A DNA stretch of 64,000 nucleotides from Costus lasius (GCA_027563935.2 CM050448.1:119524493-119588492); one strand, 5' to 3'; shown: positions 38,801 to 47,735, counted from the first letter of the stretch. Notes: a model not told the origin generated them from the letters alone. Translations and numbers: made by a program.

Positions 38801-41800
38801 TCCGGAATTGCTTTTAAAACCTTGACTTAGACCAAACTAGTTAGGCTAATATGAATTGACCCAATTAAGTTAGATAATCTTGAGCACTTTATTAATCTCT
38901 TTATGAATAGTGGATTCATGATATTGGTTATTTTTTCACTATGTATGACAATTAATGAATGCCAAACTTCGTTATATGTTGTAGTTACAATTATACGCAA
39001 ACAAATAACATTGCCTTCCCAAGATCAAAATTTATATTTAGGGCCTGTTTGGCCCCGCTTTGAAGCTGATTTTAATTAGCTTTTAAGCAGAAAGCAGTTA
39101 GAAAAACTGTTTGGTAATGAAAAGTAGAAGCAGTAAAAAGCAGAAGTTATGAAAGCTACAATTTGATGCTTTTACAGCTTCTACTTCTCTAAAAAAGTAA
39201 TTTACATAATTTTATTTAAAATTTTAGGTATTATTATTTTAAATAATTTAAAATTTTCACATTAAAGGAAAATAAAATATTATATTATTTTAAATAATTT
39301 AAAATAATATATTTATTTATTATTTTAAATTTTGACGGCATTTAAAAAGTTATTAACCAAACATTTTATAAATTTTAACAGTGTAGCACAGTACAGTTTA
39401 GCATAGTTATAAAGTTATTAACAGTGGGACCAAACAGGCCCTTAGACCATAGACATGACCACATTACCGAAATTAGAATCAGCAAAGGAAAATAATTGTG
39501 ATTAAGAATTTCATAGAGAATTACAAGTAGAAGTTACAAAAATTTATGAAAATAACATATAAAATGTTAAATCTTCCGGTGGTTAGATTGTTTATTACTT
39601 TCTATACAAGTACTAACCTTATGCTACAACAGACCTATTGGATTTTAATGATTTTCCAAATTTATTGATAATACTAACAGATAAGGCTAAATTTGGCATG
39701 CTTTAGAAAGAATTTAATGGATCAAACAACTTACTAGGCCACTCAGTAGAGCAGATCACTTGACCTTCACTAGAGTAGGTCCTAGCATAGCAAATCACTT
39801 ACTCAGTTGACCACTCAATAAAGTAAATTATTTAGCAGCTTAGATTACTCAGCTACTTGGCAGAGCAATTCACTCTATAGGATGTTTGGTAGAATAAATC
39901 ACTTGCGCACTCAACAAATCACTCAGTCACATAGCAAAGCTAAGCACCAAGATAGCTGAGTATTTGGGATGTTTGACCCAATTCATTCAAAATTACCCAA
40001 GTGATCAAACCTTTAAGGCACTAGTCTCCTCATGCACTCTAGTTATTTGAAACAAACTTGAATTGCCAACCTCCCCTGCATGCTCACTCAGAAGCATGGT
40101 TTCAGAAACCGATCTTTACCACCTAATGTAGCCGGCATGTATTGACCAAGATAAAATTGATACTAGTATACCATGTGTCAGTATGTGACTGATACTAACA
40201 CACCTTTATATACCACCTATTTGAGACTCGATTGATATACCAATATAGGCCAAGATTTAAAACCTTGCTCAAGAGCAACCGGAGTGGCGATCCTCTATAA
40301 CCTCAACACATGGTGCTCGAGTCACTCAAGAGTTACCCAAGCAACCAACCTCTATGGCACAATCCTCCTGTGCTAGCCAAATGCAATAGTAATGGCAACA
40401 ATATACACTAGCACTTGGGAACACCAGTATGAAATGCAGCCCACACTATATTATGCAACTATAAAGTTCATAGCACACCGGCATTTAATAATATGGTGAA
40501 GCCTCATCGATAGAGATAATAGTCCTCAAACACAACTCCAACTAGTGAGAGGTATAAACCCCTCTCCAATGGGGAGGAAAAGGACTTGTGATCATTTTAA
40601 ACTCTTCAAAATCTCAAACTTTTCCTTACTCTATTTTCTCAAGCCTTCAGAACTCCCATTCCAAAAGCTCTTCAGACACATCCACATCCTCTTCTCTACA
40701 TATTCCCCTTCCAAAAGCCTTTGGAACTCCTCCAGTGTTATGCATGTGCTCCCTTCCTCTTTTCCTCATCGCTTTCTCTTTCTTTTTCTATTTCAAACGA
40801 CTTCTCTACATACCACCTGAATAATGTAAGTCATAGAATTGTGAAATTTTCTTGCCATTTCAGCCTGCACATACAACCATCCATGGTTTATATGGCAGCA
40901 GATTTGGAAAAATCCAGATTTGCCTTCCTTCTGACTATTATATTTCTTCTCTTCCTCCCCAAGTTGCCAACCCTAATTGTTGTTGCTGCCACCTTGGAGA
41001 GATGTAGAAGGGTATTTGCTACAGGGATTCCATGTAAACTCTCTTCCCTTGATAATAATACATTGTATTCTTAAATTCATGTGATCTTGATTTGCATACT
41101 TGTGTTTCATGAGTAATGCTTTCAATTGACTTGTACTTGCTGACAAATTTAGTGAAAATCATTGTATTCCTTGTAAATTATAATGTATGTATTTGCCTTG
41201 ATTTAATATGATCTATATGGACAACTATCAAAGGATTGGTGAAGTTTTTGTGTTTTCTGTTTTGAATTTGTCTCCCTATTACAATGTAGTAGTTCCGATG
41301 CTAGTTGAGTAGGATTCATATTTCTATAATCACATGCTAGTTTTCTTTCCTTTTCGTGTGATTGGAGATTTGATGCCATTAAGAGCGTGAGAGTAATTGT
41401 TAAGCAAAGGACCTGCTTGATGTCTAGTAATTGTCTAGTCCATGTGGGTTGAGTACTTGAATGTCGAGCCTGTCCCCCTGACCATCTAGAATGACCCTAG
41501 CCGCCTATTCCTTGGTCTTCCATACAATTGAATCAAATGAGAGCCAATTGGCTACTTAGTTGGATAGTCAGAACACACCTAGGTGACCTATGTCCTTGTG
41601 CGCCATGCCCCTTTCCCACTGAATCAAATCAGTAAGAACCGATTGATTGATTCTGATTATGAATAATCTATGTCCAATGTTGATCTATCAAAGAGTTATA
41701 TGATTATAAATTTGTCAGATATGGAGATAAGGCCCCTTGATGCCCTCTTTATTTTTGTCCCACTACACCATCCTTTGATATTATATAGTGAAAGATGTTA

Positions 41801-44800
41801 TTTTGCATTATCTTATATGTCATTGACGTCTAGATTTCATAATTCCTTTTTCTATTTGAGCATATCATCATTATTATTCTCATATTGTGAGTAGGTCAAC
41901 ACTAGCGTATCATGCTTTGTTGTACCATATTGTTGCTAAACGTGAGACAAATGGGGTCCGCTAGTCTGTGTGGCAATAAGTAAAGTCGTGGCACACAATT
42001 TGAGAATATGCTCCACAGGCTACCATATATGCTCTTGATATGCTTAAAATCATGTTTTACTATTTGATTATTTATAAATAGTTATTTCAATGTACCATAT
42101 ATGTGTTGTTGCATACCCTTCTTATCAATATCTACCTTTGTTATATTGTTGCTCTTTATTTGTTATCATGCCCTTGCGTCTGGTTTTATATGTAATTCTT
42201 GACCTTGACTCTAGAGAGAAATTTACTTAACTAAGTTGTTGATTCAAGTGGGATTTTTTTTTCATATTCCACTGTAAGACAAATCAGATCACCCGCTACA
42301 AGGAGCTTCAATTATATTTAAAGTGGGGTATTTAGATAAATATCAGGACAATTGTAATTGATCAATAATTTTAGTTTATTATGAACCTGTGTAACCAGTT
42401 GCAAATTGTCTCTGTGGAATTTTTGTGTATTTGTTGTTGTTGTCATGCTGTGAGAATGTATCAAGGGCTGACGTCCATACCATTAGCTGCACAGCTCCTA
42501 GCCACCTGCAGCTAAGAGCTCTCTCACATTTGAGAGAGGACATCTAGATATTCTAGTGCCCCTCTTTATGCTGGTGGACCTAGAGAAAGCTTAGTAGGAA
42601 GCATAAAAGCCAGCAATAGACACAAGCATAATTTAAAACACCAATACGAATCAAAACTTTGGACTATTCTTGGTCAAAGAATTGAGTCAGCTCTAATACT
42701 CGAATGACAAAATTTTAATCCACCACAACAATAATTATCTTTTTAAAGAGCACGGTATGATGTGTAATTAAAAGGCTGACTCCATTAAAACCACATTAGA
42801 AGATTGTAGCGCTTTGGAAGACCTGTGCGGCATGCAATTTGAAGTAGTTACTAAAATTTAGTGCTTACAATGCAAGTTAGAAAAGGAAGGGGAGAGATTT
42901 TGTTTTCCTTTATTGGGGGAATTATTTAAAGGAGATAAGCGAAATCATACATCGCTGTTTTCATTGTGCATCTTTTAGTTATCCCTTTCTGTTCATGTTT
43001 GGTTGGAAACACACTTGAAGAGATGTCATACAATAGGTGCCAGATACTAATATTAGCTATATTTAGTGCACGTATTTAGGAAAAAACTTGTATAACTACT
43101 AGGAAGCTGCAAAAGTTTCCAACTAAACAAAAATGAATACACAGTAAACGTACCCGAAAAGCTATAAAATATACCTTGGAGCTCTCAAGAGTGATGAATG
43201 TCTCCTCGCGCTCTCTTGGTTTCAATGGTGTTGCAACATATTCCCCTGTCATACTGTAATGATTTAATCAATTAAAAATTGAAGAAAAAAGATCCAACTG
43301 CGTAGAGGTTAATCCAAGCTATAACCCTATAAGCTATAACATTTGAAGAAAAAATATCCAACGCGGTTCACTGGATCCACGTTGAAAGCAACGCATATAC
43401 CAAGCTGGAACTGCTTCTTCTTTTCTTTTGGATCCATATCAGTATCATACGGAATGATAGGCAATTCAAACAGATTCTGAGAACATTTCTGGTTGTGAGC
43501 TCCAATGAGCATCAATTAAGTGCTATACAGCAACAAAAAAACCGAGTGCAAGTAACGAAGAATATAAGTGGTAATACTGTCATGTACCTTTTGAGTCCCA
43601 ATTTATTGACAAGAGAATCAAAACCAAATAGTTCCAATTTTGATTCCCTCCGAAAGTTGTTGGTCCCCTCAACATTCTCTGAGGGTGATGGAATTCTAAG
43701 TTTCCTACAATAGAAAAAAAAAACATATTGTTATTGTACAATCCACCATACAAATCGTAACAAATATGTGAAGATTGCAAAACGAATTGTAGAGACGTTT
43801 AATAGAAATCAAAATGATCCACATACTAAGCAATCTCGAGATTAACTCCAATAGTGGAAATGCTTCAGTTGCAACCAATTATGACAGGGAAGATGGAGAA
43901 GATACATGTTAAAATACTTAACGATTAAAGCCAGATGATAATCAACAAATGCTAAATCTTAAATGAGTTCCAGTTAGAAGCTCAATGAAAACTAGAAAGC
44001 ACTACTTTGCACAGATGAAAGCCGGCTAAAATAATGACTGAAGCTAATGAGTAATGATATCATCCACATTTAATAACAAATGTAGCTTGTCTTCGATCTG
44101 CACCAAGAGAGATTAGAGACACCGGATCAGGCTATATCAGTAAGCTCATTCATAAACCATTTTATGCACCACAGAAATGTCATGTTTATGTGCAAAACCA
44201 AAGTACCGTACTCCCCAGAGGCTCAAACAATGAATTCTATAAATCACACAGAATAAAGCCACTCCAGACTCATATATGTTTTTCCAAAAGAAAAATATCT
44301 ACAGAAAACTTGAGAAAAAAATCCCAAAGGTTTGGACAAAAGAACCAGTGAACTATTGAAGCACCTACTCAGGATGCACATTCAAGAACACAGGCTTCAA
44401 CACATCGTCAGAGCTGTAGCCTGTATGCATCAATAAAAGAGCAGGTGCACCGACCAACGCCAAAATTATTAAAATGTGATCTCTTAATAGTCCTTCGTCA
44501 TATAGTAAATACAATTCAGTCCATGTTGCAGCTTGTATGACAATTAATTCCAGTGGATCAAGCTCTTATCTTTCATGGCAATCACAAAAGCTATGAGGAA
44601 CAACAGCTTCGCAAGAAGCATTTGAGATTAAGAACCGTTATTGATGCATAGGTTCTGTAATTTATAGTCGTTACTCGTTACAAGGTTTTAAAAAAGGTAA
44701 GGTAAGTCCATCAAATTAATAGACAACACATGCGAAGACACTGCGTAGCGTCACGTTTTAATAAATCTCTGAAAGATGCTCATTTATGATTTATCCCTTC

Positions 44801-45237
44801 CTTTCGTATCTCATCTCCATCGGTTTCAGTCATTTATTCATATCTCTCCAATTGACAAAGGCTGCAGCCTTCAAACTAACAAACAACTTAATGGAGAGTG
44901 CTTCAAGGTTATGCAGTGAATTGATTTATTCGAAACACTTTGAATTGAAGTTTGTTGAAGGAAGAAAAGCAAGGTGAATCAGCAGATGAAACTACATACA
45001 AAAACAAACAATTGAAGCCACAGATTTGAGTAAGAATTAGTTACAAGATATAATCAATCCAACTAATGATTAATAAAAATTTCAATAAGGAACTCACTTT
45101 AATGGTATCTCTGGAGGCCCAGAGTTCATGGAAGTCATTTGGCCAGCTGATCCTTCATGTGAAACCATTTGTCTATATTGCCGTCCATCACTTGATGACA
45201 TTTTGTCATCCGCACTCCTAATTTCACCATTCTCCAT
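1911..45237 (-). CDS. CCC1: cation-chloride cotransporter 1 (13 coding exons)
   Basis: Electroneutral Na/K/Cl cotransporter of the SLC12 family. Plant CCC1 acts mainly in endomembranes and in chloride homeostasis. Exons on the minus strand, in coding order: 45237-45098, 43704-43588, 43253-43175, 38255-38164, 32683-32569, 31766-31666, 30721-30660, 16294-16043, 15745-15631, 7202-7008, 4081-3681, 3348-3187, 3001-1911. They total 2922 nt (973 aa) with consistent phases and GT..AG junctions. Residues 1-112 are a hydrophilic N-terminus starting MENGEI. Residues about 113-610 are the 12-helix permease core, including [50 protein letters not shown] and [15 protein letters not shown]. Residues about 611-973 are the cytosolic SLC12 domain, ending VVTLFT. 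The length is near that of rice CCC1. Introns are huge (14.4 kb for intron 7), and intron 7 holds an inverted-LTR retrotransposon. No coding break was found. Product confidence is very high; individual borders are high. Confidence 0.95.
3349..3680 (-). other. CCC1 intron 11
   Basis: A 332-bp AT-rich intron between the last two membrane-domain exons. I see no repeat or gene in it. Confidence 0.7.
4082..7007 (-). other. CCC1 intron 10
   Basis: A 2.9-kb AT-rich intron. Apart from the copia remnant near 5.8-6.25 kb, I recognise only short repeated fragments, such as GGTATGTATGGTATGT near 4362-4380, related to the dispersed GGTAC-type repeat. The ORFs at 4074-4416 and 6505-6687 are low-complexity or chance frames. 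Confidence 0.6.
5780..6250 (+). mobile_element. Ty1/copia remnant: polyprotein C-terminus and start of 3' LTR
   Basis: On the plus strand the remains of a copia polyprotein end are readable in two frames: IDIFTKP at about 5829-5849, then [10 protein letters not shown] followed by TGA at 5896. Both are the usual copia RNase H tail. A purine tract (GAGAGAGAG) follows at once, and then TGTCGAG at about 5904, which fits a polypurine tract and LTR start. The LTR end is not identified and no 5' half is present, so this is a truncated fossil. The 6250 boundary is arbitrary. Confidence 0.5.
7203..8810 (-). other. CCC1 intron 9, distal part
   Basis: AT-rich intron sequence. The 7300-7760 stretch carries pieces of the dispersed ACCGGT-type repeat (CAGAACCAGTACTAATATAC near 7430; a second copy near 7640-7740). 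The rest is unrecognised. Confidence 0.5.
8811..8985 (+). repeat. 5' LTR fragment of the decayed gypsy element
   Basis: Diverged direct repeat of 10721-10902. Shared blocks include TCTAGGTCAATGG, GGTTTGAGAAGG versus GGTTTAAAAGGT, and the stretch around GCCAGATCC versus GCTAGATCC. The 5' LTR probably continues towards 9330, but the partner copy is truncated, so I cannot trace it further. Confidence 0.6.
10721..10902 (+). repeat. truncated 3' LTR of the decayed gypsy element
   Basis: Starts TGTAATGTGCCC directly after a GAGGGGGGCAA polypurine tract and matches 8811-8985. Similarity stops near 10902 at unrelated AT-rich sequence. Confidence 0.6.
11240..11288. repeat. left part of an older dispersed repeat split by the hAT insertion
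   Basis: Sequence around CCAAGGTTTGCATTATC continues, after removal of the hAT element and one copy of AGTCCAAC, into the repeat at 12904-13065. The older repeat was therefore the target of the insertion. Confidence 0.5.
11289..12895 (+). mobile_element. non-autonomous hAT transposon carrying a RING-H2 gene fragment
   Basis: A 1607-bp element. Ends are TAGAGGTGGCC at the left and GACCACCTCTTG at the right (inverted AGAGGTGG core). A perfect 8-bp target duplication AGTCCAAC sits at 11281-11288 and 12896-12903, diagnostic for the hAT superfamily. Both subterminal zones are GC-rich arrays of GGCACGGCAC and GGGCCGGGC motifs, typical of transposase binding regions. The centre is AT-rich and includes a coding-like block at 11962-12396. 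No transposase is visible, so movement would need a partner in trans. Confidence 0.85.
11962..12396 (+). pseudogene. captured RING-H2 zinc-finger gene fragment
   Basis: A 144-codon open frame without an upstream ATG, preceded by a TGA at 11959. An acidic stretch (residues about 48-80, [20 protein letters not shown]) precedes a RING-H2-like C-terminus beginning [10 protein letters not shown], then [16 protein letters not shown] and CLCLLCRQ before the stop. The C-x2-C pair, third Cys, FH histidine and CLLC pair are present. The fourth ligand, normally His in CGH, is Tyr (CSY), and the usual Pro before the last Cys pair is lost. RING-H2 proteins are E3 ubiquitin ligases, but this copy probably cannot bind both zinc ions. 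It lies wholly inside the hAT element, so it looks like transduplicated host sequence. Confidence 0.7.
12904..13065. repeat. old dispersed ACCGGT-type repeat (right part)
   Basis: Contains CCAGTCTGGTCTTGAACCG, CTATAGTGAAAC, AATCAAAAATTTCAG and TTTGGACCGGCTTTAAAA. These motifs recur at 14566-14760, 54850-55060 and 58340-58445. This family ends in TTTAAAA-type sequence. It was split by the hAT element upstream. Confidence 0.5.
13066..14565 (-). other. CCC1 intron 9, unrecognised middle part
   Basis: AT-rich, unrecognised. A partial local duplication of GTTAGTGTCTATGCACCATG is seen at about 14241 and 14312. Confidence 0.5.
14566..14760. repeat. dispersed ACCGGT-type repeat
   Basis: Starts CCAGGGTTTTAAAAATCG and contains GGTGTACCGGTCTAGTC, ATAGTGCTATAGTAGG and TTTTGGTCGGTTTGCAC. 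It is shared with 12904-13065 and 58340-58445. It is probably a small non-coding transposon family, but no target duplication was found for this copy. Confidence 0.5.
14817..14861. repeat. (TA)n microsatellite
   Basis: An uninterrupted TA dinucleotide run of about 44 bp in CCC1 intron 9. Confidence 0.95.
16295..18497 (-). other. CCC1 intron 7, sequence 3' (on the gene) of the retroelement
   Basis: About 2.2 kb of AT-rich intron between exon 8 and the inverted-LTR element. I recognise no gene or repeat with confidence. Confidence 0.6.
18503..20650 (+). repeat. left LTR of the inverted-LTR gypsy derivative
   Basis: A 2148-bp LTR running TGTTACATCTG to GGGGCGTAACA, so both ends carry the TGTTAC/GTAACA inverted terminus. 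It is GC-rich in the first kilobase, unlike the surrounding intron, and holds a 4 x 36-bp tandem array near its end. It is the inverted partner of 24702-26852. In the first 98 bp I count six differences from the partner, mostly transitions; blocks near 19321-19440 and 20100-20240 are identical, apart from small changes elsewhere including a 3-bp indel. Confidence 0.9.
20354..20477 (+). repeat. 4 x 36-bp tandem array of a short palindromic motif in the left LTR
   Basis: GACCGCTGCGCCGGTC starts at 20354, 20390, 20426 and 20462, an exact 36-bp period. Its ends GACCG and CGGTC are self-complementary, so each unit can form a short hairpin. The function is unknown; it might be a transcription-factor site or an RNA element near the R/U5 zone. 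Confidence 0.9.
20655..20666 (+). other. primer binding site, left arm
   Basis: TGGTATCAAAGC lies 4 bases inside the left LTR end. It is close to TGGTATCAGAGC, the plant initiator tRNA-Met complement used by many gypsy elements. Confidence 0.8.
20814..21711 (+). pseudogene. gag pseudogene, left arm
   Basis: A gypsy capsid reading frame starting [11 protein letters not shown], with [17 protein letters not shown] and [10 protein letters not shown] typical of the retrotransposon gag domain. In-frame TAG stops occur after AWFAGLE (about 21270) and in the [13 protein letters not shown] stretch (about 21385). The frame then continues through [19 protein letters not shown] to SIQP and is cut at the inversion junction at about 21711, before the zinc knuckles. 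The same two stops occur in the right arm, so they predate the arm duplication. Confidence 0.85.
21712..23254 (-). pseudogene. gypsy protease and reverse transcriptase, broken and truncated
   Basis: Read from 23254 downwards. An aspartic protease with [14 protein letters not shown] and LGMNWLSYN is followed by an RT with [24 protein letters not shown] and [17 protein letters not shown] sits just before the catalytic motif FIDDILIYS, at about 22217. RT then runs through [13 protein letters not shown] to the start of RNase H (YTDASFQGL) and is cut at the inversion junction at about 21712, where a 4-base TATA insertion also seems to shift the frame. Integrase is absent. No active enzyme is expected. 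Confidence 0.85.
23435..24538 (-). pseudogene. gag pseudogene, right arm (with zinc knuckles)
   Basis: The inverted copy of the left gag, longer because it retains the nucleocapsid: two CCHC knuckles, [14 protein letters not shown] and [14 protein letters not shown], near 23455-23545. It carries the same two internal TAG stops as the left arm. Protein differences between arms are few, for example ERREEP versus ERMEKP and MACQTEQH versus MACRTEQR. Confidence 0.85.
24686..24697 (-). other. primer binding site, right arm
   Basis: The same TGGTATCAAAGC motif on the minus strand, adjoining the right LTR. Two PBS copies facing each other within one element are not expected in a normal LTR retrotransposon. 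Confidence 0.8.
24702..26852 (-). repeat. right LTR of the inverted-LTR gypsy derivative
   Basis: A 2151-bp LTR on the minus strand running TGTAACATCTG (26852) to GGCGTAACA (24702). It contains the 36-bp array at 24875-24998 (units at 24875, 24911, 24947 and 24983). Its U3 end faces outwards and abuts GGTAG. It has the same sense as CCC1 transcription. Confidence 0.9.
26858..30080 (-). other. CCC1 intron 7, sequence 5' (on the gene) of the retroelement
   Basis: About 3.2 kb of AT-rich intron. A 101-codon minus-strand frame at 27256-27561 is not recognisable. A (TA)n run lies near 28570-28590. Nothing else is supported. Confidence 0.5.
30081..30521 (-). pseudogene. unrecognised 146-codon ORF, possible decayed BED-type zinc-finger fragment
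   Basis: A minus-strand frame with [15 protein letters not shown], faintly like the C-x2-C...GGG start of BED fingers in plant hAT transposases. A basic HYKRSKLFF segment and an acidic tail ([13 protein letters not shown]) follow. The BED His-x3-5-His/Cys half is not clear. It sits in intron 7 just upstream of exon 7 on the gene strand. It could be a chance frame; I do not assign a function. Confidence 0.2.
30722..31665 (-). other. CCC1 intron 6
   Basis: A 944-bp AT-rich intron. A 95-codon minus-strand frame at 31030-31317 is unrecognised. Confidence 0.6.
31767..32568 (-). other. CCC1 intron 5, with a dispersed repeat copy
   Basis: An 802-bp intron. About 32058-32262 is a copy of the dispersed GGTAC/ACCGG-type repeat, with CCAGTCCTATGGCAGG, ACCATACCGGCC and a TTTTTTAAACCTTG end. 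Confidence 0.6.
32684..38163 (-). other. CCC1 intron 4
   Basis: A 5.5-kb AT-rich intron. Dispersed-repeat copies lie near 32975-33155 (ends AAAACCTTG), 33890-34100 and 35155-35370, each rich in TACCAATAC or GGTAC motifs. A tandem duplication lies at 34310-34816 and a (TA)n run near 36007-36023. The rest is unrecognised, with no ORF of convincing coding character. Confidence 0.5.
34310..34816. repeat. tandem duplication, about 250-bp unit
   Basis: Two diverged direct copies: AGCCAATACATGAGTATACA occurs at about 34333 and 34583, and both copies end CTAAATAGTTTTACTTTAA (near 34559 and 34816). A 113-codon minus-strand frame across copy 2 is open but unrecognised, and the equivalent frame in copy 1 is not maintained. 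Confidence 0.8.
38256..39040 (-). other. CCC1 intron 3, part
   Basis: AT-rich intron. A pyrimidine microsatellite (CTT-rich) lies at about 38661-38705, followed by a dispersed-repeat piece with GGATTGGTACCAGTCC and TTTTAAAACCTTG. Confidence 0.5.
39041..39441. mobile_element. PIF/Harbinger (Tourist-like) MITE (copy 2)
   Basis: A 401-bp element with terminal inverted repeats GGGCCTGTTTGG and CCAAACAGGCCC and a 3-bp TTA target duplication (39038-39040 and 39442-39444). The interior is AT-rich and matches the element at 1143-1521. There is no coding capacity. It lies in CCC1 intron 3. Confidence 0.85.
39730..40270. repeat. imperfect short repeats and a dispersed-repeat copy
   Basis: At 39730-39960 variants of ACTCAG, GCAGATCACTT and CACTCAATA recur irregularly, suggesting a decayed low-order tandem array. 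At 40095-40265 lies a dispersed GGTAC-type repeat ending GATTTAAAACCTTGC. Confidence 0.4.
40271..43174 (-). other. CCC1 intron 3, remainder
   Basis: AT-rich. The overlapping frames at 40545-41074 are Ser/Phe/Leu-rich and look like chance. Nothing is recognised. Confidence 0.5.
43705..45097 (-). other. CCC1 intron 1
   Basis: A 1.4-kb AT-rich intron after the first coding exon. No repeat or gene is recognised. Confidence 0.6.
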
Positions 45238-47735
45238 GATCAACTATTTGATAAACAATCAAGCAACTCCTGTATCACATCAGAAATCAGCCAAGCAACC
45301 GCCTTCTCATATATATACGCAAAAATGTAGCTTCGAGCTAGCAAAACAGGACATTATTTAGGAACAAATTTCTTTGAAATTCAAGTAAAAGATTTATTGC
45401 ACGAGAAGATCTGTAACTTAACAAACACTATTCTTCACTATTTTATCTGAGGTCTCGCTAATGTCTACTAAAGCATGATCCTGTTGAATGACTCGACTGA
45501 GACTTTGTAACATCAATAAATTACGGACCAGAAATTTGCCTCGCATCTTTCAAAAGGCTCGAGTGCATAACAATTTTACAAATTGATGTTTCCTAATTGT
45601 CTACGGTGGTAATACATTGGCATAATTTTTCAAGAGTTACTATATATTAAAGATTACAAGAACCATGCATGCGTACTTGACATTGCAAGTGAGAATCTAA
45701 TCAAGACTGTTGATAACAAACATAAATGCATTAATCACCCGAGAAAGACAACATGCAGACACCTTGGTAATTGTTGGATGTGATTTTTATTCCTGAATAT
45801 GGGTAAAAGAAATAAAAATGGGGTAAAATGTGTCAACGTTCATGGTAAAAAAACATAACAATAATTAGAAGGAAAGAAATTTGTAAAGAAATAAAAAATG
45901 CACTCAATTGAATTGTGGCAGATCCTCATAAAAGGGGAAAGGAAAGAAGAAAAGTTAGCAGGAGAGATGAAAAGGATATAAAAAATGATGAAAAGGAAGG
46001 AGGCTCGGGGCAAAGAAAAGGCAATAAAATAAAATAATAATAATAATAAAGGAATCATTCAAATCGTGGGTCTCGGCCAGGATGAAGACAAAGAAAGATC
46101 TTCCCCGCTTTAAAAAAAAAAGAAAAGAAAGGAAGAATCGGCAAATGGAAAGGAAAAATGATAAAAAGGAAAGGGGGCGCTCGGCAGCAACAAAGAGAGA
46201 AGAGAGGCCTCGAGAGGGACGCGGAGGGGAAACGAGGAAGGAGAGAATGGAAAAGTAAAAAAAAAAAAAACAAAAGAAAGGGAAAAGAGGAAGAAGAAGA
46301 AGAAGGAGAAGATGGAAAGGTAAAAAAGAAAAGAAAAAGGGTGAAGAAAGGAGCTCGGCAGGCGGAGGACAAGGAGAGAAAAAAAGAGAAAAAAAAAAAG
46401 AGAAAAAAAAAAGAAGAAATTAGTCGGCTAAGAAAAGAAGAATAAGAAGAGGAAAAGAATTAAAAGAAAGAGAGAAAAAAAAGTTGAGAGGCTGGTAAAA
46501 AAAAACAGTAGCGCCACACGTTTGGTAAAAGAAAATAGTAAGAACGACAGGTAAAAGATATTTTTTTTAAGTAGAAAAATAAGTGATATTTGCATTCATA
46601 ATTTTATTATTATTATTATTATTGTCTAATCTAATCAGTGGAAATCTGAATCAAATTTGAACCGTAATCAAATGAAAATTCTGGGATTCGGTTCAATTCA
46701 ATTCAGGGTAAATCAAAAACACTTTTTGTTTATTAAAAAAACATCCTTCAGAGCTATGAAGTAAACACCTTTTTTACCCAAAGCCACAAAATTAAAAAAA
46801 AAAGAGAGAAAATAATAGATGATGGTGAAACAAAAATATTTAAGTATAAGTAAAAAATAAATAAATAAGTGTCATGGAAGTGTTGATGCTATTACAACTG
46901 TTGTGAGTGTAACACTGTTATGAGCGTTCACGATTCAATTAACCGTGAAGTAATTCTATTAATCTTAATAGATGTTTTACACTTAATCATCAATATTTTA
47001 TTAATTATATTTTTATATAATTATATATAACATGCAGATATTATAATTATATTTAAAAATATACCAATTATTAAACCAGTCCTAAATGAAAAATCAACCG
47101 TTCAATTTAGTTAATTGAAATTATCACTCAGTTAAAATCAATTAACCATAAGTCTAACAGTTTTTTTAAACACCCGTATTATTATTTTTTAATAGTGTTT
47201 GGTAGAGATATTGTGTTGTTACTATTATTAGTGTTATTTTGGGTTTTAAATATTAAATAAATTTTGAATAATATATTTTTTTAATAAAAGTCACATTTAA
47301 ATAAGTTAATAAAATTATTAACTTATATATTTAATCAATTAATAAATATTTATTAATTAAATTATAATACATATGATATCAATTCAAAATATAAATTAAA
47401 ATTTAAAATTATATATAAATATATTTGCCACATTTATCTTATAATTAATATTTTTCTTTTTAAAACAATTACTTTTATAATATTATTAAATTTTATAAGA
47501 TTAATGATTAACAATTTCATTTTTAAACATTATTATTATATTAATCCATATATATTAATAAATTAAATTTAATTAGATATATCATATATATATTAACATA
47601 TTAAATTTAATATAAATAACAATATAAGGTGCGGGCACGCTGGGCAGAGAGGATTAAACCCACGCGCCTGCCACTTACCATGCTCTTGCGCGCGCCTCCG
47701 CTCCGCTGCCGCAGCAGCCAAAGCAGGTTTCAGAT
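45238..47735 (-). promoter_or_regulatory. probable CCC1 5' leader: UTR exon and leader intron
   Basis: A strong donor context (GAGCATG then GTAAGTGG, exon end 47679) follows a GC-rich block at about 47680-47735. An acceptor (GTGATACAG, exon start 45269) lies 32 bases upstream of the CCC1 ATG. This would give a leader intron of about 2.4 kb. The intron holds a long polypyrimidine tract on the gene strand (45840-46500 is purine-rich on plus), then AT-rich DNA at 46900-47630. Leader introns of this kind often raise expression. It is inferred from splice signals only. Confidence 0.4.
45840..46500. repeat. purine-rich low-complexity tract
   Basis: Almost pure A/G on the plus strand (AAG, AGG and AAAAG runs) for over 600 bp. 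Its apparent ORF is Lys/Glu/Arg-only and not a gene. It is a possible triplex-forming tract. Confidence 0.85.

Noticed and set aside
40545..41074. Overlapping Ser/Phe/Leu-rich ORFs suggestive of a membrane protein
   Set aside because: Three frames overlap in pyrimidine-rich DNA, with no family resemblance or splice structure.
43395..43515. Apparent extra CCC1 exon (frame with [19 protein letters not shown] between exons 2 and 3)
   Set aside because: It has acceptor-like and donor-like borders, but the exon would be 76 nt and would shift the reading frame. Exons 2 and 3 join directly in the conserved phase (LKSMTGE), so it is left as intron. A rare cassette exon cannot be excluded.
44360..44425. 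Exon-like block in CCC1 intron 1 (frame [16 protein letters not shown])
   Set aside because: It cannot be joined to exon 1 and exon 2 in phase without a stop, and CCC1 proteins have no matching segment.
46158..46445. 95-codon Lys/Glu/Arg-rich ORF
   Set aside because: A translation of a purine-rich low-complexity tract, not a gene.
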